A DNA stretch of 11,159 nt. Origin: Candidatus Saccharibacteria bacterium UBA949. Its GTDB lineage: Bacteria > Patescibacteriota > Saccharimonadia > Saccharimonadales > Saccharimonadaceae. The notes under the pieces were generated by a model, which ran no database searches, had not been told where the DNA came from, and saw only the letters and a program-made list of their open reading frames with translations. The position numbers and the translations under genes are program-made. The stretch is taken from positions 12,588 through 23,746 of the forward strand of contig DBCV01000019.1 of NCBI GenBank assembly GCA_002293245.1. The letters are read 5' to 3'. This document shows positions 5,966 to 11,159 of the stretch, in pieces (position 1 is the first letter of the stretch; each line of letters starts with the position of its first letter).

Positions 5966-5981
5966 GCTTTTACCTAAACTT
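5963..5981 (-). repeat. Shared promoter-upstream element, copy B (before the PilX-like gene)
   Basis: Minus strand AAGTTTAGGTAAAAGCTTG. It overlaps the last two bases of the PilW-like TAA stop and ends in the TTG of the -35. It matches copy A at 4580-4561 except for C/G at position 3 and one deleted T. Placement relative to the stop codon and to the -35 is the same in both. Confidence 0.6.
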
Positions 5982-6951
5982 AGTTATTCTTGCCAGTGGC
6001 GCGGGCCGCCATATTAAACTTGTTGATGGAACAATAGTCAAAATCGCTTTCGTCGGATCCGGGCGCACGACAAGTCCGCCCAGCCGTGCCGGCCGTCACC
6101 TCTACGCCACGCAAAGTTCCTAGAACAAAGTTAATAGTATAATACACTTCGCCGGTAGTTATACTCGTAACCGGTTGGAATACCTGAAAATCATACATGA
6201 CAATGTTAGTTTCGTCTTCTGGCAAAAGTTCGGTGGGTGGATTGGCCGGATTTGTATCATCCACACGCATTGAGGGGTTCTTGCAGTACTCGCGGGTAAG
6301 GTCGCGAATTTTGACCATGCGAACTGGCTTGTCGGCGTTCGATTGATAGCGGTTGACGATATGGAGTTGGCCGGTAAACTCGCGACCGTTGTTGCTGCGT
6401 TCGGGGATGTTCCATACATAACTATACAGGCCAGTGCAAAAGCGAGTTGGTCGGGCCGTGGTCGCAGGCGGGATAATTTGAGTACCGGATGCGACTGCCA
6501 TAAAGGGATCAGCGGTACTGCCTGCCACGATGTTGCCATCCGCACCGATTGTGCCGCCAGCATAGTAGATAATCTCTCCGTTACTAGTTCGTATTGATGC
6601 GACACGTTCTATATTCAAATTTGACGTTAGGTTGAGGATGCCGGCGACCGTCGGAGAGCCGTTGATGGTTCGCCGGATGTCGTCGATAAGCAGCCGGCCG
6701 GCCGTGTTGACATTGCGAATCGTCACGCCTTTGGTATAGATGCGTGTGATGTTATAGACCAAAACCCCAATGATAACTAGGAGCACGGAGACTGCACCCA
6801 TCGCAATTATTAGTTCAACCATGGTGAAGCCCCGGCGCAATGATTGTTTTTTTGCACCAACAAACCGCGCCTCATTGCGAGTCGTTAGCTTAATCTTATC
6901 AAAGCTCTTATGGTTTGTCAAGTTCTCTTTCTTTGCCGATATATTCTTCAT
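5980..6951 (-). CDS. PilW/GspJ-like minor pilin with an unusually long leader
   Basis: A 323-residue prepilin: leader cut after Gly41 (SLRRG), mature start FTMVELIIAMGAVSVLLVII with Glu at +5, then a long globular part with cysteines around residues 170, 220, 294 and 307. Size and position (after the GspI-like gene, before the GspK-like gene) match PilW/GspJ. The 41-residue leader is long for a class III signal; it is basic and hydrophilic (K, N, R). I see no better internal start: the only late candidate is a TTG at codon 38 without a ribosome-binding site. ATG at 6951 follows AAGGAGG by 11 nt and a closer AAGGG by 4 nt. The gap to the upstream gene is 16 nt, so the two are co-transcribed. 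Confidence 0.85.
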   Translation of the reverse strand: MKNISAKKENLTNHKSFDKIKLTTRNEARFVGAKKQSLRRGFTMVELIIAMGAVSVLLVIIGVLVYNITRIYTKGVTIRNVNTAGRLLIDDIRRTINGSPTVAGILNLTSNLNIERVASIRTSNGEIIYYAGGTIGADGNIVAGSTADPFMAVASGTQIIPPATTARPTRFCTGLYSYVWNIPERSNNGREFTGQLHIVNRYQSNADKPVRMVKIRDLTREYCKNPSMRVDDTNPANPPTELLPEDETNIVMYDFQVFQPVTSITTGEVYYTINFVLGTLRGVEVTAGTAGRTCRAPGSDESDFDYCSINKFNMAARATGKNN

Positions 6952-6962
6952 ATTACCCTTCG

Positions 6963-6969
6963 CCTCCTT
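6963..6969 (-). promoter_or_regulatory. Shine-Dalgarno overlapping the PilV-like stop codon
   Basis: Minus strand AAGGAGG shares bases with the TAA of the preceding gene (6970-6968) and lies 11 nt before the ATG at 6951. A second purine run AAGGG (6960-6956) is closer. Both support the ATG at 6951 and hence the long prepilin leader. Confidence 0.65.
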
Positions 6970-7717
6970 AATCCGGATTATACATTCTTACTAATGTGCC
7001 GAGCGTGCTGGGAACGGTTTCGCCTGGGCTAAGCCAGCACGACACGATATAGACGTCGTAGAAAGATGGGCGATGGTTGGGTTTTTGGCTGGTACTGTGG
7101 ATTGGCACTGCCCAGATACCCTCGGTGCGCCGGACATTAGTGAAAGACATGGCATCAAAGTCATTGGTGTCTGGGTTCTCGGCGCCACCTGTGGCATCTT
7201 GAAAAACTAGGCGCGCGTAAGTGCCGGCCCTGGTGTTGAACGCCTCGGGACGGGTTATCACCGTGTCGGCAACCCGTTGCGTGGTTATCGACCGGGTATT
7301 GGTAATAAAATAGCCATAAGTTGCCTCAGTGGGCACGGCGCAAATCTGGTTCCCTGCCGCATCAGTAGTGGTTAAATTGCGGAATAGGGTTTGGTTGCCA
7401 CGGAATGAGGTGGGGCTGTTGCCATTGCCAATCCGAGCCAGCTCGTTCCAGAGTGCCTGATAGGGTCGGTTGCCAGCCTGTAGGCTGAGCTCCGCCACAT
7501 GGTTTTCGTGAATATAGCGAACGGCTTCACCCTGGGCAGCCATTTCTTCCCGCGCCAATGTCAGCTCCAGCGACCCGGTGGTCTTGTCCAAACCTTTGTT
7601 CATAATCATCATAGCCGCCACTGAAACCACTGCGAAAACTGCCACGGCAAAAATCACTTCAATTATGGTGTCGCCACGCTTCAGCCTGTTTTGTCCGCTC
7701 GATTCTAGTTTATTCAT
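6968..7717 (-). CDS. PilV/GspI-like minor pilin
   Basis: A 249-residue prepilin with leader MNKLESSGQNRLKRG (15 residues), then DTIIEVIFAVAVFAVVSVAA with Glu at mature +5. The residue after the cut is Asp, not the usual Phe or Met; PilD-type peptidases accept some variation here. The following helix carries a GLDKT/ELTLAREEMAAQGEAVRY segment resembling the 'A..LA.....A....R' pattern of GspI/PilV. It is second in the H-I-J-K order. ATG at 7717 is preferred to TTG at 7720 because GGAGGTG lies 7 nt upstream. It is separated from the preceding pilin gene by 21 nt and from the next by 16 nt, all one transcript. Confidence 0.85.
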   Translation of the reverse strand: MNKLESSGQNRLKRGDTIIEVIFAVAVFAVVSVAAMMIMNKGLDKTTGSLELTLAREEMAAQGEAVRYIHENHVAELSLQAGNRPYQALWNELARIGNGNSPTSFRGNQTLFRNLTTTDAAGNQICAVPTEATYGYFITNTRSITTQRVADTVITRPEAFNTRAGTYARLVFQDATGGAENPDTNDFDAMSFTNVRRTEGIWAVPIHSTSQKPNHRPSFYDVYIVSCWLSPGETVPSTLGTLVRMYNPD

Positions 7718-7724
7718 CAATATC

Positions 7725-7731
7725 CACCTCC
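7725..7731 (-). promoter_or_regulatory. Shine-Dalgarno choosing ATG 7717
   Basis: Minus strand GGAGGTG, 7 nt before the ATG at 7717 and only 4 nt before the alternative TTG at 7720, so the ATG is the better start. Confidence 0.75.
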
Positions 7732-7738
7732 CTTTCCA

Positions 7739-8767
7739 TTAATGGCAAACCTGTCCGGCCAGAATAACATCTGGTTGTGTTTCGCTGCCTACATCCATTG
7801 GTAATAGCTCTACCGAGCTGGGGCCGTCGCCATTCGGCAAAAACCGAATAGCGCGCATCTTGCTGGGCGAGTTAAGCGCCACATTGTTGTCGCCGTTGCT
7901 ATTGGCCGAAACACATACAAATAATTGATTAGAGTTGTTGGTCTGATAGTTATTTGAGCCACAGCCGGCGTTGGTTGTGCCGGATCCGCCGACCATGCAG
8001 GACGGGTATTGTTCATACTGCCAGCCACGCCGAGCGGAAGCATCGTCGCCTACAATAAAAGTCTTGATGGTGTTGCTGATGGGGGCACGCAGAATCAAAA
8101 TGGTGGCGACTGGCTTGCCAAGATAGCGGCTGCTACTGGCGGCGATGGGAGGAATGCTTGGGCGAATTGGACCGACGTCAATCTCTGATCCACGGAGGCT
8201 AGCTCCCCAGGCCAGCTGGAAAACTTCTTGGGAGCCGCGGATCAGTCGGATGTCGTTAACCCATACTATTGAATCTGCCACATCCGTTGTGGCCAAGCGT
8301 AGTCGCGCCGATTTGAGAGCGCTCTCGTCGCTCGCAGTGCTGAGGTTGTTGGATGTATTGGCTGGGTTGGTCGGGTCCGACTTTGAACCGATCACATCAT
8401 CCCCGATCACGGTGGTCGAGCGCACAACAGCGGTTGGATTGCCGGTCGCATCATATTGATTCAAAAATTCAATCATCTTGCCGTAAACTACGCAACTTGT
8501 TCGGCCGGGCCCCGAAGAGCCGCCAGTGGCTGAACCCTGGCAACGGTTGCTGTCTGGCGTGTTAATTTGGGTATTTGCCACGTCGGCATAAAACTGCTGA
8601 AACATATCCACGGCTTCTTGGGTGCTGTCTTCGTAGCGATGCCGCTGGATCGTGCTGCTAGTACTGGCGATTAATACTGTAAATAAGAGGCCAGAAACAG
8701 CCAGTACTATCACAACTTCGAGAATAGTGAAGCCAAGTTTCTTACCTCGCCGAAAAAATCTAAGCAT
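7739..8767 (-). CDS. FimU/GspH-like minor pilin
   Basis: A 342-residue prepilin with a short basic leader MLRFFRRGKKLG, cut before Phe13, then FTILEVVIVLAVSGLLFTVL with Glu at +5. The continuing helix (TSSTIQRHRYEDSTQEAVDMFQQF-like, about 36-60) fits GspH/FimU. The globular part is larger than usual for GspH, rich in Ser, Asn, Thr and Gly, with cysteines near 75, 91, 257, 268, 281 and 341 that could pair outside the cell. It is first of the four tip-type pilin genes. The ATG lies 9 nt after the pilD stop and has no Shine-Dalgarno. A TTGCGC-17-TAAAAT promoter within the end of pilD places a start site on the ATG, so it could be made from a leaderless mRNA as well as by read-through. Confidence 0.85.
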   Translation of the reverse strand: MLRFFRRGKKLGFTILEVVIVLAVSGLLFTVLIASTSSTIQRHRYEDSTQEAVDMFQQFYADVANTQINTPDSNRCQGSATGGSSGPGRTSCVVYGKMIEFLNQYDATGNPTAVVRSTTVIGDDVIGSKSDPTNPANTSNNLSTASDESALKSARLRLATTDVADSIVWVNDIRLIRGSQEVFQLAWGASLRGSEIDVGPIRPSIPPIAASSSRYLGKPVATILILRAPISNTIKTFIVGDDASARRGWQYEQYPSCMVGGSGTTNAGCGSNNYQTNNSNQLFVCVSANSNGDNNVALNSPSKMRAIRFLPNGDGPSSVELLPMDVGSETQPDVILAGQVCH

Positions 8768-8773
8768 AAGTCT

Positions 8774-8802
8774 ATTTTACATCATCAGAAATCTAAGCGC
8801 AA
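8774..8802 (-). promoter_or_regulatory. Internal promoter for the FimU-like gene, inside the pilD 3' end
   Basis: Minus strand TTGCGC (8802-8797), 17 nt, TAAAAT (8779-8774), then 6 nt and the ATG at 8767. The pilD stop codon TAA is the first half of the -10 hexamer. The -35 resembles the TTGCGT of the PilX-like promoter. Confidence 0.55.
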
Positions 8803-9604
8803 GGTCTTTGATGAAAAACACCGCCAAGAATGCGATAATAAGAAATGGGGCGAAATGGATGCGCTTGTTGCGAATAATTAAGAATGAGAATAGGGCTAAG
8901 GCATTTGCGAGGAACAATACTAGGCAAGCTAACCATAAATCATGCAGGACCAGGGCGAATGGCAGGCAAAGCAGGTAGTCTCCGCCGCCAACCCACCGTT
9001 CCTTGGAAAACTTATAAAGCACGAGGTATAGTCCGGGCAAAACCGCCAGCGACCCCAGAAGCCCTATCCACATGCTCGAATTTTTGGCAATAGCAAAATT
9101 TGCCGGCGCCAAGTCCAGCGTTAAGAATAATATACTACATAGCACTGAAAATACCAAAACTTTTGTGCTTAGTTGGCCCCATTTGTGGTCGGTGACGAAA
9201 CTGATTGCTAAACTAACCAAGAGCATCAGCCATGTTACTAGCTTAGCCAACCCTAACGCCCCATCTAGGCCGCATGTTCCCCAAATCTCGCCATCAGGCC
9301 AGAATAGGTACGAGATGGCGAAGATGGCGCCGAGGCCAAACTCCATCAAAACTTCTAACCATCCGATCCTTTTTTTGCATTTTCGACAGCGGCCGCGAAG
9401 TGTGGCCCAGGATATGATTGGGATTAGATCATACCATTGCAACATGTACCCGCAGGATAGGCAGTGCGAACGGCGGCGTTTGGCTTTTTCGCTTGCGCTA
9501 CTGCCGGAGCCGACTTTGCCAGCGATGCGATAAGCCGTGGCGCAGGCATAGCTGCCAAAAATCGCTCCGACTATTCCGAGGTACACCGCTACGAGAACTT
9601 GCAT
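8777..9604 (-). CDS. pilD: Prepilin peptidase / leader peptidase PilD
   Basis: This inner-membrane aspartic protease removes class III leaders from prepilins; many also N-methylate the new N-terminus. The 275-residue product has several membrane helices. A GSYACATAYRI start (17-27) corresponds to the GSFLNVVIYR block, and a cytoplasmic zinc module has Cys48/51 and Cys73/76. A first catalytic Asp candidate is at 139 (FVTDHKWGQL) and a second at 209 in GGGD. The 'IPD' that usually follows the first Asp is LST here, so the first motif is divergent. ATG at 9604 has no Shine-Dalgarno; an extended -10 6 nt upstream predicts a leaderless mRNA. It heads the minor-pilin operon, and its substrates are encoded directly downstream. 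Confidence 0.93.
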   Translation of the reverse strand: MQVLVAVYLGIVGAIFGSYACATAYRIAGKVGSGSSASEKAKRRRSHCLSCGYMLQWYDLIPIISWATLRGRCRKCKKRIGWLEVLMEFGLGAIFAISYLFWPDGEIWGTCGLDGALGLAKLVTWLMLLVSLAISFVTDHKWGQLSTKVLVFSVLCSILFLTLDLAPANFAIAKNSSMWIGLLGSLAVLPGLYLVLYKFSKERWVGGGDYLLCLPFALVLHDLWLACLVLFLANALALFSFLIIRNKRIHFAPFLIIAFLAVFFIKDLALRFLMM

Positions 9605-9610
9605 ATGTAT

Positions 9611-9619
9611 ATTGTATCA
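9611..9619 (-). promoter_or_regulatory. Extended -10 promoter of pilD, leaderless geometry
   Basis: Minus strand TGATACAAT (9619-9611); the hexamer TACAAT ends 6 nt before the ATG at 9604. No clear -35. It drives the pilD-minor pilin operon, divergent from the HD-domain gene. Confidence 0.6.
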
Positions 9620-9651
9620 TGCACGTAGGAAAGGCGTCGAACGCAGTTCTG

Positions 9652-9669
9652 CCCACCTGACCCACCTGC
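9652..9669 (+). repeat. Two tandem 9-bp units in the divergent promoter region
   Basis: CCCACCTGA (9652-9660) is followed directly by CCCACCTGC (9661-9669). The pair ends at the -35 position of the HD-domain gene promoter, so it could be an operator half-site pair. With only two units, chance is possible. Confidence 0.35.
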
Positions 9670-9687
9670 ACTTTTCCTCGTCAGTTA

Positions 9688-9696
9688 TGATATAAT
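9688..9696 (+). promoter_or_regulatory. Extended -10 promoter of the HD-domain gene, leaderless geometry
   Basis: TGATATAAT at 9688-9696, 6 nt before the ATG at 9703. It is the same nonamer as the promoter of the PspC-like gene. The -35 position (9668-9673) is poor. Confidence 0.7.
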
Positions 9697-9702
9697 CGTG
9701 GA

Positions 9703-10344
9703 ATGAAGAAAGCGGAGTTGGATGAAATTGGTGAAATATTGGAGTTTCTGAAAGCGGCCGAAAGGTTGAAGACGATAAAGCGGACGAATTATCTGAGTAA
9801 TGGGGCGCCGGAGAGCGATGCCGATCACAGTTGGATGCTAGGATTAATGGCAATAGTTCTGTCGGGGAAGATGGCCAACAAGATAAACCTCGAGAAAGTT
9901 TTGATGCTAGCAATCGTGCATGATTTAGCAGAGGCGGAAACTGGCGACATGCCCCTGCATGAACAACTATCCGATGGTGGAGCAAAAGAGACCAAGGCTG
10001 CGGCAGAGCTCGCGGCGATGGGTAAAATGACCTCCCTGCTGCCGAAAAAGCTCGGGGAGCAAATAATGAACTTATGGCAGGAATATGAAGAGAACCAGAC
10101 TGCGGAGGCTAAGTTCGCTAAAGCAATAGACAAGCTAGAGGGTACTTTTCAGGCCTTGTGTTATGGCGATATCTCATATTGGGCGCAATACGGAAATGGT
10201 AATGACTATTACGATATAGTTTTAAACGACCAAAAGAAACCGCACTGGGAACATGAAGAAACTTTGGTGGAGATTGGCGAGATTCTGAAGAGGATAACGA
10301 AGGAGCAGATGAAGCGTGCCGGAAAAAGCGTTGATATACTTTAA
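9703..10344 (+). CDS. HD-domain 5'-deoxynucleotidase, HDDC2/YfbR family
   Basis: Family members remove the phosphate from deoxynucleoside 5'-monophosphates and so trim the dNTP pool in the cytosol. The 213-residue product keeps the metal-binding pattern: His42 in ESDADHSW, His73-Asp74 in IVHDLAEAETGD, and Asp143 in AIDKLE. Glu77 and Asp82 follow the HD pair as in HDDC2. WQEYEENQTAEAKFAKAIDK (125-144) is close to the conserved 'W.EYE...S.EA.FVK.lD' block, which separates this family from generic HD hydrolases. Length is near the family norm. The start is ATG at 9703, 6 nt after an extended -10, with no Shine-Dalgarno. It lies on the opposite strand between pilC and pilD, divergent from pilD and with its stop overlapping the pilC stop in TTAA (10341-10344). 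A link to the pilus is not implied by the sequence. Confidence 0.85.
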   Translation: MKKAELDEIGEILEFLKAAERLKTIKRTNYLSNGAPESDADHSWMLGLMAIVLSGKMANKINLEKVLMLAIVHDLAEAETGDMPLHEQLSDGGAKETKAAAELAAMGKMTSLLPKKLGEQIMNLWQEYEENQTAEAKFAKAIDKLEGTFQALCYGDISYWAQYGNGNDYYDIVLNDQKKPHWEHEETLVEIGEILKRITKEQMKRAGKSVDIL

Positions 10345-11159
10345 AACTTGCTGACGAGCGCGTAAATCGGGAAGAGCACGGCGCCGATCATGCCGCCGGC
10401 TACGACCGCCAAGAAGACCATCAGAATTGGTTCGATCATTGTAGATAGGGCCTTGATCTGTTCGTCCAGCTCATCTTCATAGACTTGGGCGACCTTGCCA
10501 AGCATTTCGTCGATTCGACCAGACTGCTCGCCAATGCTAATCATTTGCGGCAAGAAGGGTAGGATATAATCTCGCCCCATCAATGCCTCGCTCAGTGGCT
10601 TGCCACTTTGCACTTTGTCTGCCGCCTCGTCAATCGAGTTTTTCACGACTGAGTTGTTAATGGAATCGCCGGATAGGTGCATTGTATCAAGCATTGCAAC
10701 ACCAGTAGAAAGCAAAATTTGCGAAGTGCGGGCAAATCGCGCCATGTATAGCTTCTGGAACAGACCTTTGAACATCGGTACATTCAACTTCATTTGGTCC
10801 TTGGCTTTTGTACCACCTTCCGTCTTGAAGTACATACGCACAAAATATATGACAAGCCCCACGACGATCAATACAGCCCACCAAAACTTCCCAAGAAAGT
10901 CGGCGACGCCCACCATCAACTGCGTCAGAAATGGCAACTCTTCGCCGAGGTCCTCGTACAACTGCTCTACCTGTGGCACAACTGTGAATAGCATAAAGGC
11001 AACTACCACCAGGATTACAACTAAGACTATCGCCGGATAGACCATCGCACCACGGATTTTACTCATCATTGCTGCATCTTTTTCTTGCTGGTAAGCGATC
11101 CGTTTGAGCGATTCGTCAAGCGTTCCGCTCATCTCGCCAGCTTGAATGATAGCAAGATA
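10341..11159 (-). CDS. pilC: Type IV pilus platform protein PilC/GspF (C-terminal part)
   Basis: The 5' end lies beyond the right edge; 272 codons and the stop are visible, with the frame open to the last base (YLAIIQAGEMSG reads through the ATG at 11132, so that ATG is internal). PilC is the polytopic inner-membrane platform that couples the motor ATPases to pilin insertion and removal. Visible: the GEMSG motif ending the first GspF domain, MVYPAIV and a first hydrophobic segment, a paired segment (KFWWAVLIVVGLVIYFV), and the second GspF domain (ARFARTSQILLSTGVAMLDT). The second GEQSG motif (ISIGEQSGRIDEML) and a C-terminal membrane helix follow. The gene shares its stop region with the convergent HD-domain gene. 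It is presumably downstream of pilB/pilT outside the window and, with pilD, marks this as one pilus locus. Confidence 0.95.
   Translation of the reverse strand, partial: YLAIIQAGEMSGTLDESLKRIAYQQEKDAAMMSKIRGAMVYPAIVLVVILVVVAFMLFTVVPQVEQLYEDLGEELPFLTQLMVGVADFLGKFWWAVLIVVGLVIYFVRMYFKTEGGTKAKDQMKLNVPMFKGLFQKLYMARFARTSQILLSTGVAMLDTMHLSGDSINNSVVKNSIDEAADKVQSGKPLSEALMGRDYILPFLPQMISIGEQSGRIDEMLGKVAQVYEDELDEQIKALSTMIEPILMVFLAVVAGGMIGAVLFPIYALVSKF

Noticed and set aside
9072..9533. A 153-codon open frame antisense to pilD
   Set aside because: It mirrors the pilD coding sequence, shows no recognisable domain, and has no promoter.
1..11159. CRISPR array, tRNA, rRNA, insertion sequence or prophage
   Set aside because: No regularly spaced direct repeats, no cloverleaf or rRNA-like segments, and no transposase, integrase or phage genes were found on reading both strands.

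Overview
The window most likely comes from a Patescibacteria/CPR genome, with Candidatus Saccharibacteria (TM7) my first guess. This is inferred from the compact layout, very short spacers, mid-range GC, many leaderless-looking starts, and a complete type IV pilus minor-pilin set beside a small housekeeping block. No rRNA or other marker in the window can prove it. TGA acts as a stop here (for example at the ends of the 192-572 gene and of nrdR), so the SR1/Gracilibacteria recoding of TGA does not apply.

Layout. At the left edge is the N-terminus of a PspC-like membrane protein (minus strand), divergent from a small two-helix membrane protein of unknown function (192-572, plus). Next, all on the minus strand and read right to left, is a housekeeping block: ftsZ, an nrdR relative that has lost all four zinc-ribbon cysteines, a thioredoxin-fold protein without CXXC, then dnaJ behind its own promoter and a near-consensus CIRCE operator. 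To the right (about 4.0-9.6 kb) is a type IV pilus locus on the minus strand. It runs pilD (prepilin peptidase), then four minor pilin genes in the classic FimU/PilV/PilW/PilX (GspH-I-J-K) order, then a small pilin with its own promoter and a probable terminator. Further right, the pilus platform gene pilC enters from the window edge. Between pilC and pilD, on the opposite strand, sits an HDDC2/YfbR-type HD-domain 5'-deoxynucleotidase whose stop codon overlaps that of pilC in a shared TTAA.

How it fits together. PilD would cleave the class III leaders of the pilins. FimU/PilV/PilW/PilX-like proteins would form the pilus tip or initiation complex, the small pilin would be a candidate main subunit, and PilC the inner-membrane platform. 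The motor ATPases are not in the window. FtsZ drives division, DnaJ is the Hsp70 co-chaperone, and the NrdR relative and the HD phosphatase both touch deoxynucleotide supply.

The strongest non-coding signal is promoter/start geometry. Six ATG codons (134, 192, 3904, 8767, 9604, 9703) lie exactly 6 nt downstream of a TATAAT/TAAAAT/TACAAT hexamer and have no Shine-Dalgarno, which predicts leaderless mRNAs. Most genes inside the operons instead have strong AAGGAGG-type sites. The ftsZ promoter (TTGACA-17-TAAAAT) uses the same geometry to start a possible 6-codon leader ORF that ends 2 nt before ftsZ. No rRNA, tRNA, CRISPR array, insertion sequence or phage gene was seen, and there is no gene-free stretch over 300 nt.
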